A DNA stretch of 38,873 nucleotides from Georgenia thermotolerans (GTDB taxonomy: Bacteria > Actinomycetota > Actinomycetes > Actinomycetales > Actinomycetaceae). Position 1 is the stretch's first letter. Each line of letters begins with the position of its first letter. The notes beneath the pieces were generated by a model. That model was not told the DNA's origin, searched no databases, and worked only from the letters and a program-made list of their open reading frames with translations. Location: contig NZ_VUKF01000044.1 in NCBI RefSeq assembly GCF_009193185.1, forward strand, positions 1 to 38,873, written 5' to 3'. The position numbers and the translations under genes were made by a program. Of the stretch, positions 1 to 11,504 are shown in pieces.

Positions 1-111
1 ACCATCACCATCCGCGCCGGCGACCACGACATCACCGCCGCCGACCCCCTACCCGCCGACCTCACCCAGGCCCTGACCCGCATCCACGCTCCGGACGGCA
101 CGTGGCACTAA
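1..111 (+). CDS. C-terminal end of an unidentified protein (partial)
   Basis: An open frame runs in from the window edge and ends at TAA 109-111, giving 36 residues that finish with HAPDGTWH. Codons are G/C-rich at third positions apart from one CTA, so it looks coding. I recognise no family. A 3' end of a mobile-element or DNA-binding gene is possible but nothing seen proves it. The start and any domains lie outside the window. Confidence 0.4.
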   Translation, partial: TITIRAGDHDITAADPLPADLTQALTRIHAPDGTWH

Positions 112-450
112 ATTGAGCCAACTCAGGCTGCTGGCGCGCGTGCTCGTCGGCGCCATGCAGCGCGGCCTGCGTCGGCTCGGACGGGACGACGGCTCGGACG
201 GCAGCGGCCCGGGGTGACCCGCCGTCCCCGAGAGCCCGCCCCATAGAGAGGTCAGTCGACGGCGGCCCCGGTGAGTGAGGTGCCGCTGGGCCGGGCGGTG
301 CACCGCCGGTCGTGACCGTCCGGGCAGGCACGCGGGCGGTGGCCAGGTCCGATTGCGGCGCCCTAGGCGCTGGCGCATCCTCGTACGGAGCCGGGCGCGC
401 ATGTCGGCAGGACGCCCGCCCATCCCGCGCACATTGGATAGGCCCCAATC
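112..450. other. Intergenic region upstream of the peptide transporter
   Basis: This 339-base gap holds no convincing gene. A 34-codon TTG-started frame (113-217) has coding-like composition but no ribosome site or recognisable product. A self-complementary run GGCGGTGCACCGCC lies at 294-307. The only AT-richer patch is just before the transporter start. Confidence 0.4.
433..449. promoter_or_regulatory. Inverted repeat overlapping the transporter start region
   Basis: ATTGG (433-437) and CCAAT (445-449) form a perfect inverted repeat with a 7-base spacer, ending one base before the ATG at 451. It could be an operator or part of a leaderless promoter (TAGGCC at 439-444 is a weak -10). There is no Shine-Dalgarno sequence here. 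The arms are short, so chance is possible. Confidence 0.25.
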
Positions 451-1995
<1,545 letters not shown>

Positions 1996-2052
1996 CGGTG
2001 TGCGCGGCGTCCGCACTGCGACCCGCGGGCCTGCGACGTCGGCGGCTGGTCC

Positions 2053-2058
2053 TAGACT
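2053..2058 (+). promoter_or_regulatory. Leaderless promoter of ilvD (-10 box)
   Basis: TAGACT at 2053-2058 is followed by 7 bases and then the ATG at 2066. That spacing puts the transcription start at the A of the start codon. No ribosome site lies before the ATG. A -35 match is weak. Confidence 0.6.
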
Positions 2059-2065
2059 CCCGGGC

Positions 2066-3775
2066 ATGAGCACCGACGCGCCGGCCCGGCCGGACATCAA
2101 GCCCCGCAGCCGCCAGGTCACCGACGGCATCGAAGCCACGGCCTCGCGCGGCATGCTGCGTGCCGTGGGCATGGGTGACGAGGACTTCGCCAAGCCCCAG
2201 ATCGGTATCGCCAGCTCCTGGAACGAGATCACCCCCTGCAACCTCTCCCTCAACCGCCTGGCGCAGGCGGCGAAGGAGGGCGTGTTCACCGGGGGCGGCT
2301 ACCCGCTGCAATTCGGCACCATCTCGGTCTCGGACGGCATCTCGATGGGGCACGAGGGCATGCACTTCTCCCTCGTCTCGCGCGACATCATCGCCGACTC
2401 GGTCGAGACCGTCATGCAGGCCGAGCGGCTCGACGGCTCGGTGCTGCTCGCCGGCTGCGACAAGTCCCTGCCGGGCATGCTCATGGCGGCCGCCCGCCTC
2501 GACCTGGCCAGCGTCTTCATCTACGCCGGCTCGATCATGCCCGGTCACGTCAAGCTCACCGACGGCACCGAGAAGGACGTCACGATCATCGACGCCTTCG
2601 AGGCGGTCGGCGCCTGCTCCCGGGGCCTGATGAGCCACGAGGACCTCGGCCGCATCGAGCGGGCGATCTGCCCGGGCGAGGGCGCCTGCGGCGGGTACTA
2701 CACCGCCAACACCATGGCCACCGTCGCCGAGGCCATGGGCATGTCCATCCCCGGCTCGGCCACGCCGCCGTCGGCGGACCGGCGCCGCGACGCCGCCGCG
2801 CACCGCGCCGGCGAGGCGGTCGTGGAGATGCTGCGGCAGGGCATCACTAGCCGCGACATCATGACCAAGGCGGCCTTCGAGAACGCCATCGCGGTGGTCC
2901 AGGCCTTCGGCGGCTCCACCAACGCGGTGCTGCACCTGCTCGCCATCGCCCACGAGGCCGACGTCGACCTCACCCTCGAGGACTTCGCGCGCATCGGCGC
3001 CAAGGTCCCGCACCTGGCCAACCTCAAGCCCTACGGCCAGTACGTCATGAACGACGTCGACCGGGTCGGCGGCATCCAGGTCGTCATGAAGACGCTGCTG
3101 GACGAAGGCCTGCTGGACGGGGACTGCATGACCGTCACTGGCAAGACCGTCGCCGAGAACCTCGAGAAGCTGCGGCCCGAGACCCCGGACGGCAAGGTGC
3201 TGCGCCCAGCGAGCGACCCGATCGCGCCCACCGGCGGGATCACCGTCCTGCACGGCTCCCTCGCGCCCGAGGGTGCCGTGGTGAAGTCGGCCGGTTTCGA
3301 GAGCAGCGTCTTCGAGGGCACCGCCCGGGTCTTCGACCGCGAGCGGGCGGCCATGGACGCGCTCGAGGACGGCACCATCACCCACGGCGACGTCGTCGTC
3401 ATCCGCTACGAGGGCCCCAAGGGCGGTCCCGGCATGCGCGAGATGCTCGCCATCACCGGCGCCATCAAGGGCGCCGGGCTCGGCAAGGACGTCCTCCTCA
3501 TGACCGACGGCCGCTTCTCCGGCGGCACGACGGGCCTGTGCGTCGGGCACATCGCCCCCGAGGCGGTCGACGGCGGCCCCATCGCCTTCGTCCGCGACGG
3601 CGACCGCATCCGCCTCGACGTCGCCGACGGCACCCTCGACCTGCTGGTGGACGAGGCCGAGCTCGCCGAGCGGCGCCAGGGCTGGGAGCCCCTGGCCCCG
3701 AAGTTCACCCGCGGCGTGCTCGGCAAGTACACCAAGCTGGTGAAGTCGGCCTCGCGCGGCGCCATCCTCGAGTAG
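2066..3775 (+). CDS. ilvD: Dihydroxy-acid dehydratase
   Basis: Removes water from 2,3-dihydroxy-isovalerate and 2,3-dihydroxy-3-methylvalerate to give the 2-oxo acid precursors of valine and isoleucine. The 569-residue protein is the short IlvD type. Three cysteines fit iron-sulfur ligands: C58 (EITPCNLS), C131 (GCDKSLPG) and C208 ([12 protein letters not shown]). The C-terminal region has the conserved [12 protein letters not shown] stretch. I chose the ATG at 2066 because of the leaderless promoter; an in-frame extension to 2000 would add 22 low-quality residues. The gene is monocistronic, separated from the ilvBNC block by about 4 kb, and ends at a strong palindrome. Confidence 0.97.
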   Translation: MSTDAPARPDIKPRSRQVTDGIEATASRGMLRAVGMGDEDFAKPQIGIASSWNEITPCNLSLNRLAQAAKEGVFTGGGYPLQFGTISVSDGISMGHEGMHFSLVSRDIIADSVETVMQAERLDGSVLLAGCDKSLPGMLMAAARLDLASVFIYAGSIMPGHVKLTDGTEKDVTIIDAFEAVGACSRGLMSHEDLGRIERAICPGEGACGGYYTANTMATVAEAMGMSIPGSATPPSADRRRDAAAHRAGEAVVEMLRQGITSRDIMTKAAFENAIAVVQAFGGSTNAVLHLLAIAHEADVDLTLEDFARIGAKVPHLANLKPYGQYVMNDVDRVGGIQVVMKTLLDEGLLDGDCMTVTGKTVAENLEKLRPETPDGKVLRPASDPIAPTGGITVLHGSLAPEGAVVKSAGFESSVFEGTARVFDRERAAMDALEDGTITHGDVVVIRYEGPKGGPGMREMLAITGAIKGAGLGKDVLLMTDGRFSGGTTGLCVGHIAPEAVDGGPIAFVRDGDRIRLDVADGTLDLLVDEAELAERRQGWEPLAPKFTRGVLGKYTKLVKSASRGAILE

Positions 3776-3793
3776 GCCCGCGCCCCTGACACC

Positions 3794-3827
3794 ACGGCGG
3801 CCCGCACCGATCGGTGCGGGCCGCCGT
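3794..3827. terminator. Perfect 34-base palindrome, terminator of ilvD
   Basis: The two 17-base halves (3794-3810 and 3811-3827) are exact reverse complements, 18 bases after the ilvD stop. There is no T-run. This is the GC-rich hairpin type common downstream of actinobacterial genes. Confidence 0.7.
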
Positions 3828-3912
3828 CCGCGTCTCCGTCCCGGGCGGCCGTGCTTCGTCGTCACGCGCGGCCGTTCGGCGCCTCCGCCGCGGTGCGCCG
3901 GCCGGCCCCGGA

Positions 3913-3928
3913 TGTGACCGCGGACACG
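3913..3928. promoter_or_regulatory. CRP/GlxR-like site before cstA
   Basis: TGTGACCGCGGACACG matches 8 of the 10 fixed positions of the CRP-family consensus TGTGA-N6-TCACA and overlaps the proposed -35 box of cstA. Carbon-source control of cstA by cAMP-CRP is established in enterobacteria; control here by a CRP/GlxR homologue is inference. Confidence 0.35.
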
Positions 3929-3942
3929 GCCGGGTGTATAAG
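3914..3942 (+). promoter_or_regulatory. Promoter of cstA
   Basis: GTGACC (3914-3919) and TATAAG (3937-3942) are separated by exactly 17 bases, predicting a transcription start near 3949 and an untranslated leader of about 78 bases before the ATG at 4027. Confidence 0.5.
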
Positions 3943-4026
3943 GGTAGGCATCGGCACCCGACGGGCCCGGTCGTGCCCGTCGACCGCGGCACCACCGCGG
4001 AGCCCGGGGGGAGAGGAACGACGCTG

Positions 4027-6333
4027 ATGTTGGACACCAAGGTCTCCGAGCACGTCACAGTGGTCCGGACCAACCCAGACCGGCCGCCGGTCGCGATCAT
4101 CGACCGCAGCCCGATGACCCCGCGGAAGAAGCTTCTCTTCGCCGCGATCGCCCTCGTCGCCGCGGTCGCCTGGGCGATGATCGCCTTCGTCCGCGGCGAG
4201 GCCGTCAACGCCCGCTGGTTCGTCATCGCGGCGGTGGGCACCTACATCATCGCCTACCGGTTCTACGCCCGGCTCATCGAGTACAAGGTGGTCCAGCCGC
4301 GTGACGACCGGGCCACCCCGGCCGAGATCTACCGCAACGGCAAGGACTACGAGCCCACCGACCGGCGGGTGCTCTTCGGGCACCACTTCGCCGCCATCGC
4401 CGGCGCCGGCCCGCTCGTCGGACCGGTCCTGGCCGCCCAGATGGGCTACCTGCCGAGCCTCATCTGGATCGTCATCGGCGGCGTGCTGGCCGGCGCGGTG
4501 CAGGACTACCTCGTCCTGACCCTCTCGACGCGCCGCCGCGGCCGGTCCCTGGGCCAGATGGTGCGCGACGAGACCGGCACCATCGGCGGCGTCGCCGGCC
4601 TGATCGGCGTCTTCGCCATCATGATCATCATCATCGCGGTGCTCGGCCTCGTCGTCGTCAACGCCCTGGCCGAGAGCCCGTGGGGCGTGTTCTCCATCGC
4701 GATGACCATCCCCATCGCCCTGTTCATGGGCGTGTACCTGCGCTACCTGCGGCCCGGCAAGGTCGCCGAGGTCTCCGCGATCGGCGTCGGCCTCCTGCTG
4801 CTCGCCATCATCGCCGGCGGCTGGGTCAACAACACCGCCTGGGGCCAGGAGTACCTGACCCTGAGCAAGGTCACCCTGGCGTGGTGCCTTATCATCTACG
4901 GCTTCGCCGCCTCCGTGCTGCCCGTGTGGCTCCTGCTGGCCCCACGCGACTACCTCTCGACCTACATGAAGGTCGGCACGATCGCGCTGCTGGCCATCGG
5001 GATCCTGTGGGTCGGCCCGCAGGTGGAGGCCCCGGCCGTGAGCCACTTCGCCCTGGCGGGGACGGGGCCGGCGTTCGCGGGCAAGCTCTTCCCGTTCCTG
5101 TTCATCACCATCGCGTGCGGCGCGCTCTCCGGCTTCCACTCGCTCATCTCCTCGGGCACCACGCCCAAGATGCTGGAGAAGGAGAGCCAGGCGAAGATCA
5201 TCGGCTACGGCGGCATGCTCACCGAGTCCTTCGTCGCCGTGATGGCCCTGGTGACGGCGGTCGTCATCGACCAGCACCTCTACTTCGCCATGAACGCCCC
5301 GGCCACCATGACGGGCGGGACGCCGGAGACGGCCGCCGCGTACGTCAACGGCCTCGGCCTCGGCGCACCGGACACCACCCCGGCCGCCATCGCCGGCGCC
5401 GCCCAGAGCGTGGGGGAGCACTCGATCATCTCCCGCACCGGCGGCGCGCCGACCCTGGCGTTCGGCATGTCGCAGGTGTTCGCCAGCGCCCTGGGCGGGG
5501 ACGCCCTCAAGGCGTTCTGGTACCACTTCGCCATCATGTTCGAGGCCCTGTTCATCCTCACCACGGTCGACGCCGGCACGCGCGTCGCGCGGTTCATGCT
5601 CACCGACACCCTGGGGAACCTGGGCGGGTCCTTCAAGAAGTTCCGCGACCCGTCCTGGCGCGTCGGCGCCTGGGTCGCCTCCGCCGTCGTCGTCGGGCTC
5701 TGGGGCGCGATCCTGCTGATGGGCGTCACCGACCCGCTGGGCGGCATCAACACCCTGTTCCCGCTCTTCGGCATCTCCAACCAGCTGCTCGCGGCGATCG
5801 CGCTGACGGTCGTGTTCGTCGTCGTCATGAAGAAGAAGCTCTACAAGTGGGCGTGGATCCCCGGGGTGCCGCTGGCCTGGGACCTCATCGTGACGATGAC
5901 GGCGTCGTTCCAGAAGATCTTCAGCCCCGACCCGGCGATCGGGTACTGGGCGCAGAACCGCCGGTTCGTCGAGGCCAAGGCGGCCGGCCAGACCAGCCTG
6001 GGGACCGCGACCGACCCCGCCGCCATGGACGCCGTCATCCGCAACACCTACATCCAGACGACGCTGCAGGCGCTGTTCGCGGTGCTCGTGCTCATCGTCT
6101 TCTTCGCCGGGATGGTGATGGTGATCCGCTCCGTCCGGGCCGGCGGGCTGCCGACCACCGAGGAGGGGGAGGAGCCCTCGCACCGGTTCGCCCCCACCGG
6201 CCTGGTGGCCACCCAGTTCGAGAAGGACATCGAGAAGGAGTGGCTCGCGGTCGCCCCTGAGGGCGTCTTCCACGGCGCCCAGGGCCACGCGCAGGACCGC
6301 GCCCAGGAGAACGCGGCGGAGCGGCCGCGATGA
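4027..6333 (+). CDS. cstA: CstA-family pyruvate/peptide transporter
   Basis: Large inner-membrane carrier (768 residues) of the carbon starvation protein A family, whose studied members import pyruvate or peptides when preferred carbon is short. Many hydrophobic helices begin near residue 35. Family-typical stretches include FGHHFAAIAGAGPLVGPVLA and GFHSLISSGTTPK, and the C-terminal part keeps LFPLFGISNQLLAA. The ATG at 4027 follows a purine-rich GGGGAGAGGA about 12 bases upstream, a loose ribosome site. Frame upstream to 3814 is open but lies across the ilvD terminator and the cstA promoter. The last four bases overlap ybdD (ATGA), the usual cstA partner. Specificity for pyruvate versus peptide is not decided by sequence. 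Confidence 0.93.
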   Translation: MLDTKVSEHVTVVRTNPDRPPVAIIDRSPMTPRKKLLFAAIALVAAVAWAMIAFVRGEAVNARWFVIAAVGTYIIAYRFYARLIEYKVVQPRDDRATPAEIYRNGKDYEPTDRRVLFGHHFAAIAGAGPLVGPVLAAQMGYLPSLIWIVIGGVLAGAVQDYLVLTLSTRRRGRSLGQMVRDETGTIGGVAGLIGVFAIMIIIIAVLGLVVVNALAESPWGVFSIAMTIPIALFMGVYLRYLRPGKVAEVSAIGVGLLLLAIIAGGWVNNTAWGQEYLTLSKVTLAWCLIIYGFAASVLPVWLLLAPRDYLSTYMKVGTIALLAIGILWVGPQVEAPAVSHFALAGTGPAFAGKLFPFLFITIACGALSGFHSLISSGTTPKMLEKESQAKIIGYGGMLTESFVAVMALVTAVVIDQHLYFAMNAPATMTGGTPETAAAYVNGLGLGAPDTTPAAIAGAAQSVGEHSIISRTGGAPTLAFGMSQVFASALGGDALKAFWYHFAIMFEALFILTTVDAGTRVARFMLTDTLGNLGGSFKKFRDPSWRVGAWVASAVVVGLWGAILLMGVTDPLGGINTLFPLFGISNQLLAAIALTVVFVVVMKKKLYKWAWIPGVPLAWDLIVTMTASFQKIFSPDPAIGYWAQNRRFVEAKAAGQTSLGTATDPAAMDAVIRNTYIQTTLQALFAVLVLIVFFAGMVMVIRSVRAGGLPTTEEGEEPSHRFAPTGLVATQFEKDIEKEWLAVAPEGVFHGAQGHAQDRAQENAAERPR

Positions 6334-6581
6334 CCGCGCCCACCCCCACGCCCGGCGCCGGCACCGTGCCGGCGCCCGGCGCGGGCGCATGGGCGGCGCT
6401 GGCGCGCGCCGCCCGCGGCGTGCGCTGGTACGTCACCACCCTCATGGGCGACCGGGACTACGAGTGCTACGTCGCCCACCTGCGCCGGGCGCACCCCGAC
6501 GCCCCGGTGCCCACCGAGAAGGAGTTCTGGCGCCAGCGGTGGGCCGAGCAGGACGCCAACCCCGGCGCGCGCTGCTGCTGA
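6330..6581 (+). CDS. ybdD: YbdD/YjiX-family small protein, CstA partner
   Basis: An 83-residue protein of the YbdD/YjiX (DUF466) family, found next to cstA or btsT-type pyruvate transporters and thought to assist them. The core RGVRWYVTTLMGDRDYECYV followed by HLRRAHPDAP, EFWRQRW and the terminal ARCC is typical. The first 25 residues are Pro/Ala/Gly-rich and look non-conserved. The start ATG overlaps the cstA stop as ATGA, implying translational coupling. Confidence 0.88.
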   Translation: MTAPTPTPGAGTVPAPGAGAWAALARAARGVRWYVTTLMGDRDYECYVAHLRRAHPDAPVPTEKEFWRQRWAEQDANPGARCC

Positions 6582-6618
6582 CGCCGCGCGTGGCGCCGCT
6601 GAGACGAGGAGGGGCCCG

Positions 6619-6822
6619 ATGGCCTACGAGTACAAGGTGGTCCAGCTCCGCGAGGGGCTCATCGGCGGGAAGATCTCCGGCGACAAGCTCGAGAAGCTGC
6701 TCAACGAGCATGCGCGCAAGGGCTGGCAGCTCAAGGCCATCACCTCCGTGGACGTCAAGGGCCGGGTCGGACCCGGCGGCGTCGAGGGCCTGCTGGTGAC
6801 GTTCGAGCGCGCCACGGGCTGA
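6619..6822 (+). CDS. DUF4177-family small protein
   Basis: A 67-residue protein starting MAYEYKVVQLRE with a GWQLKAITSV motif, matching the DUF4177 family of small soluble proteins of unknown function. A good ribosome site (GAGGAGG) lies just before the ATG. It sits 37 bases after ybdD, so it may be co-transcribed with cstA, but no functional link is known to me. Confidence 0.75.
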   Translation: MAYEYKVVQLREGLIGGKISGDKLEKLLNEHARKGWQLKAITSVDVKGRVGPGGVEGLLVTFERATG

Positions 6823-6877
6823 GCACCCCCGCCCACCGGCCCTCGACCGCGGTGGCCCGCGGTGCCACCCTGGGGCG

Positions 6878-7675
6878 ATGACGACGGTGCTGACGGCGGC
6901 GGAGGTCCAGGGCCGCGAGGGCCTGGGGGACTGGCGCGTCGTGGCGGGCCGGCTCCATGCGACCTTCCGCACCGGCACCCTCGCCCGCGGCATCGAGCTC
7001 GTCCGCCGCGTGGGCGAGATCGCCGACGAGCTGGACCACCACCCCGACCTCGACGTGCGCTACTTCCGGGTGCACGTCCGCAGCGTCACTCACGACGCGG
7101 GCGGTCTGACCGAGCGGGACGTGCGCCTGGCCCGCCGCATCTCCGCCGTCGCCGCCGAGCTCGGGCTGACGGCCGAGCCCGGTCGGACCCAGCAGGTCGG
7201 ACTCACCGCGGGCGTGGGAGACGTCGCGGCGGCGCAGGCGTTCTGGTCCGCGGTGCTCGGCTACCGGCTGCCGACGGTGCCTGGCGCGGGCGACGACGCG
7301 GGAGACCCGACGGCGGTGGTGCTCGCCGATCCCGCCGGACGGGGGCCCACCGTCCGCCTCCGCCCGGCGGCGGCGCCCACCGTTTCGGGGGCGACCGGAG
7401 CGGCGAGCGGGGAGACCGGGCCGGCTGGTGGTGAGACCGGGGCGGCGGCCCGGGGAGCCGGCCCGGCGCCGCGGGACGACGTCGCCGCCGCCCAGGCGGT
7501 CATCGTGGACGTCCACGTCCCCCACGACCTCGCCCCCGCCCGGCTGCGCGCCGCGCTCGACGCCGGAGGGCGGCTCGTCGACGACGCCGAGGCCCCGGCC
7601 CGGTGGGTGCTCGCCGACCCCGACGGCACCCGGGTGCGCCTGTGCACGTGGCAGCCGCGGTCGTCCACTGGCTGA
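6878..7675 (+). CDS. Pterin-4a-carbinolamine dehydratase fused to a VOC domain
   Basis: A 265-residue two-domain protein. Residues 1-97 form a pterin-4a-carbinolamine dehydratase domain with the signature LDHHPDLDVRYFRV (HHP at 54-56), the active-site-like TH at 71-72 and GLTERDVRLA. Residues about 106-262 look like a glyoxalase/VOC domain (AQAFWSAVLGY at the start, LADPDGTRVRLCTW at the end). The VOC part is interrupted by a low-complexity Gly/Ala/Thr/Pro insert at about 164-202 that contains repeated GETG. Dehydratases of this family recycle tetrahydropterin cofactor; no aromatic amino acid hydroxylase is in the window, so the substrate here is unknown. The ATG at 6878 has a weak -10-like CACCCT six bases upstream and no ribosome site. 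Confidence 0.8.
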   Translation: MTTVLTAAEVQGREGLGDWRVVAGRLHATFRTGTLARGIELVRRVGEIADELDHHPDLDVRYFRVHVRSVTHDAGGLTERDVRLARRISAVAAELGLTAEPGRTQQVGLTAGVGDVAAAQAFWSAVLGYRLPTVPGAGDDAGDPTAVVLADPAGRGPTVRLRPAAAPTVSGATGAASGETGPAGGETGAAARGAGPAPRDDVAAAQAVIVDVHVPHDLAPARLRAALDAGGRLVDDAEAPARWVLADPDGTRVRLCTWQPRSSTG

Positions 7676-7712
7676 ACCCGTGAGCCACGATGTGAGACGG
7701 GCGGGGCGGAGC

Positions 7713-7741
7713 GTGACGTGGGGCGCCCGGATGGCTATCGT
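7713..7741 (+). promoter_or_regulatory. Promoter of the ilvBNC leader
   Basis: GTGACG (7713-7718), a 17-base spacer, and TATCGT (7736-7741). The leader-peptide ATG at 7749 follows the -10 box by 7 bases, so the leader peptide itself is probably translated from a leaderless transcript. Confidence 0.6.
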
Positions 7742-7748
7742 GGGCGTC

Positions 7749-7796
7749 ATGCAGTTCCGGGTAGACGTAGTTCGGCGGCGCGCAGCCGCTCGGTGA
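7749..7796 (+). CDS. ilvB leader peptide
   Basis: A 15-residue open frame, [15 protein letters not shown]. Two of its three valine codons are GTA and one is GTT, all unusual in this GC-rich sequence, and it has a run of arginine codons. Ribosome stalling at the valine codons when charged tRNA-Val is scarce would decide between the two hairpins downstream. The stop TGA lies in the loop region of the first hairpin. Valine, leucine or isoleucine codons in ilv leader peptides are established for other actinobacteria; this peptide is read directly from the sequence. Confidence 0.65.
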   Translation: MQFRVDVVRRRAAAR

Positions 7797-7811
7797 GCCG
7801 AGCCTGCGCGC
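7778..7811 (+). promoter_or_regulatory. First (pause/alternative) hairpin of the ilvB attenuator
   Basis: GCGCGCAG (7778-7785) pairs with CTGCGCGC (7804-7811), and inside it GCTCGG (7788-7793) pairs with CCGAGC (7798-7803) around a 4-base loop. The left arm lies inside the leader-peptide codons, so a ribosome there would prevent folding. Confidence 0.55.
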
Positions 7812-7812
7812 A

Positions 7813-7852
7813 CCCCTCGAGCACCCCGCCCAGGCGGGCCGAGGGGTTTTTT
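7813..7852 (+). terminator. Intrinsic terminator of the ilvB attenuator
   Basis: CCCCTCG (7813-7819) pairs exactly with CGAGGGG (7840-7846), with a further inner CCCGC/GCGGG stem, followed by six T residues (7847-7852). It sits 16 bases after the leader-peptide stop and 45 bases before ilvB. T-runs are rare in this window, which supports a real attenuator. Confidence 0.75.
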
Positions 7853-7896
7853 CATGCCAGCACGTCGACCAGTCCGCACCACGTAGGAGGCACACC

Positions 7897-9750
7897 ATGG
7901 CCAAGGCACCGCACCCGGCGCCGCCGCGCCCCGCCGGTCAGGCACCGGCCGCTCCCGTCCGCATGGCGCCGACGGCAGCGCCGTCGGTGGCCCAGGTCTC
8001 CGAGCCGTCCACCGGCGCCCGCAACATCGTTCGCGCCCTCGAGGAGGTGGGCGTCGACACCATCTTCGGCATGCCGGGCGGGGCGATCCTGCCCACCTAC
8101 GACCCGCTGTACGACTCGACCAAGGTCCGCCACATCCTCGTGCGCCACGAGCAGGGCGCCGGGCACGCCGCCACCGGCTACGCCGCCGCGACCGGCAAGG
8201 TCGGCGTCTGCATGGCGACCTCCGGTCCCGGGGCGACCAACCTCATCACCGCGCTGGCCGACGCCCACATGGACTCCGTGCCCGTCGTCGCCATCACCGG
8301 GCAGGTCGGCGCCTCGATGATCGGCACCGACGCCTTCCAGGAGGCCGACATCGTCGGCGCCACGATGCCGGTGACCAAGCACTCCTTCCTGGTCACGGAC
8401 GCCGAGGAGATCCCGGCCCGCATCGCCGAGGCGTTCTACATCGCCTCCACCGGCCGCCCCGGCCCGGTCCTGGTCGACATCGCCAAGTCCGCCCAGCAGG
8501 CCGGCGCCACCTTCAACTGGCCGCCGCAGATGGACCTGCCCGGCTACCACCCGGTGACCAAGCCGCACGCGCGCCAGGTCCGCGAGGCCGCCCGGCTGCT
8601 GGCCACCGCCCGGCGCCCGGTGCTCTACGTCGGCGGCGGCGCCATCCGCGCCAACGCCGCCCCCGAGCTGCGCCAGCTCGTCGACCTCTCCGGCGCCGCC
8701 GTGGTCACCACCCTCATGGCCCGTGGCGCGGTGCCCGACTCCCACCCGCAGAACCTGGGGATGCCGGGCATGCACGGCACCGTCGCCGCCGTCGCCGCCC
8801 TCCAGCAGGCCGACCTCATCGTCGCCCTGGGGGCGCGCTTCGACGACCGCGTCACCGGCAAGCTCGACAGCTTCGCCCCCAAGGCCACCATCGTCCACGC
8901 CGACATCGACCCTGCGGAGATCTCCAAGAACCGCTACGCCGACGTGCCGATCGTCGGCGACCTCCGGGAGGTCGTGGCCGACCTCGTCGTCGACCTCAAG
9001 GCCGCCCACGTCCAGCACGGCCAGCCGGACCTCGAGGCCTGGTGGAAGCAGCTCGACGACCTGCGCAGCACCTACCCCCTCGGCTGGGCGCCGACGGAGG
9101 ACGGGCTCATGGCCCCCCAGCACGTCATCTCCCGGCTGGGGGAGATCGCCGGTCCCGACGCGGTGTACGTCTCCGGCGTCGGCCAGCACCAGATGTGGGC
9201 CGCGCAGTTCATCCGCTACGAGAACCCCCGCACCTGGCTGAACTCCGGCGGCCTGGGCACCATGGGCTACGCCGTCCCGGCCGCCATGGGCGCCAAGGTC
9301 GGCCGCCCGGAGGCGACCGTGTGGGCCATCGACGGCGACGGCTGCTTCCAGATGACCAACCAGGAGCTGGCCACCTGCGCCCTCGAGGGCATCCCGATCA
9401 AGGTCGCGCTGATCAACAACTCCTCGCTCGGCATGGTCCGCCAGTGGCAGACCCTCTTCTACGAGGGCCGGTACTCCCACACCGACCTGCACACCGGGCA
9501 CGAGACCCGCCACATCCCCGACTTCGTCAAGCTCGCCGAGGCCTACGGCTGCGTCGGGATCCGCTGCACCTCGACGGCGGACGTGGACGCGACCATCAAG
9601 CGCGCCATGGAGATCGACGACCAGCCCGTCGTCGTCGACTTCGTGGTCAGCCGCGACGCCATGGTCTGGCCCATGGTCGCCGCCGGCGTGAGCAACGACG
9701 ACATCCAGTACGCCCGCGGCATCACGCCCGCGTGGGACCGCGACGAGTGA
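7897..9750 (+). CDS. ilvB: Acetolactate synthase large (catalytic) subunit
   Basis: Condenses two pyruvates, or pyruvate with 2-oxobutyrate, using thiamine diphosphate, the first common step to valine, leucine and isoleucine. The 617-residue protein shows the TPP-activating glutamate E85 in [16 protein letters not shown], and the C-terminal TPP/Mg motif starting GDG (480-482) and ending at NN (507-508). The first 35 residues are a Pro/Ala-rich extension as seen in actinobacterial homologues. The ATG at 7897 follows GTAGGAGG. ilvN begins 13 bases after its stop. Expression is likely controlled by the attenuator at 7749-7852. Confidence 0.97.
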   Translation: MAKAPHPAPPRPAGQAPAAPVRMAPTAAPSVAQVSEPSTGARNIVRALEEVGVDTIFGMPGGAILPTYDPLYDSTKVRHILVRHEQGAGHAATGYAAATGKVGVCMATSGPGATNLITALADAHMDSVPVVAITGQVGASMIGTDAFQEADIVGATMPVTKHSFLVTDAEEIPARIAEAFYIASTGRPGPVLVDIAKSAQQAGATFNWPPQMDLPGYHPVTKPHARQVREAARLLATARRPVLYVGGGAIRANAAPELRQLVDLSGAAVVTTLMARGAVPDSHPQNLGMPGMHGTVAAVAALQQADLIVALGARFDDRVTGKLDSFAPKATIVHADIDPAEISKNRYADVPIVGDLREVVADLVVDLKAAHVQHGQPDLEAWWKQLDDLRSTYPLGWAPTEDGLMAPQHVISRLGEIAGPDAVYVSGVGQHQMWAAQFIRYENPRTWLNSGGLGTMGYAVPAAMGAKVGRPEATVWAIDGDGCFQMTNQELATCALEGIPIKVALINNSSLGMVRQWQTLFYEGRYSHTDLHTGHETRHIPDFVKLAEAYGCVGIRCTSTADVDATIKRAMEIDDQPVVVDFVVSRDAMVWPMVAAGVSNDDIQYARGITPAWDRDE

Positions 9751-9763
9751 GCAGGAGCAGCAG

Positions 9764-10297
9764 ATGAGCCTCAGCGACAGGCACACCCTGTCCGTGCTGG
9801 TGGAGAACAAGCCGGGCGTGCTCACGCGCGTCGCGGCCCTCTTCGCCCGCCGTGCCTTCAACATCCACTCCCTCGCGGTGGGGCCGACCGAGCACCCGGA
9901 GATCTCCCGGATCACCGTGGTCGTCGACGCCGCGGACCTGCCCCTCGAGCAGGTGACCAAGCAGCTGAACAAGCTGGTCAACGTGCTCAAGATCGTCGAG
10001 CTCGAGCCGGACAGCTCGGTCCAGCGCGAGCTGCTGCTCGTCAAGGTCCGGGCCGACGACGCCTCCCGCACCGCCGTGCTGCAGGTCGTCGAGCTCTTCC
10101 GGGCGCACGTCGTCGACGTCGCCCCGGACGCGGTGACCATCGAGGCCACCGGCTCCGACGGCAAGGTGAAGGCCCTGCTCGCCGCGCTGGAGCCGCACGG
10201 CATCCGCGAGATCGTCCAGTCCGGCGCCGTGGCCATCGCCCGCGGCTCGCGCTCCATGACCGACCGGGCGGCCGAGCGCGTCGTGCGCCCGGCCTGA
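9764..10297 (+). CDS. ilvN: Acetolactate synthase small (regulatory) subunit
   Basis: Binds the catalytic subunit and confers feedback inhibition by valine. The 177-residue protein begins with an ACT domain (LSVLVENKPGVLTRVAALF, then NIHSLAVGPTE) and continues with the typical C-terminal domain (ELLLVKVRADD to ALEPHGIREIVQSG). Length is normal for the family. It is the second gene of ilvBNC, 13 bases after ilvB, with a purine-rich AGCAGGAGCAGCAG before the ATG. Confidence 0.97.
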   Translation: MSLSDRHTLSVLVENKPGVLTRVAALFARRAFNIHSLAVGPTEHPEISRITVVVDAADLPLEQVTKQLNKLVNVLKIVELEPDSSVQRELLLVKVRADDASRTAVLQVVELFRAHVVDVAPDAVTIEATGSDGKVKALLAALEPHGIREIVQSGAVAIARGSRSMTDRAAERVVRPA

Positions 10298-11419
<1,122 letters not shown>

Positions 11420-11434
11420 GCGACCCCGCTCCCC

Positions 11435-11477
11435 GGGGCGGTGCCGCCGCGGCCACGCGCCGCGGCGGCACCGCCCC
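11435..11477. terminator. 19-bp hairpin ending ilvBNC
   Basis: Arms at 11435-11453 and 11459-11477 are exact reverse complements around the loop CACGC, starting 15 bases after the ilvC stop. There is no T-run. Confidence 0.7.
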
Positions 11478-11504
11478 GCTGTACCAGGGCCCGGCACCGG
11501 CGGT

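Noticed and set aside
113-217. 34-codon TTG-started frame after the partial gene
   Set aside because: Composition is coding-like, but there is no ribosome site, promoter or recognisable product.
2000-2065. 22-residue N-terminal extension of IlvD
   Set aside because: It would span the -10 box TAGACT and is not part of the IlvD family start.
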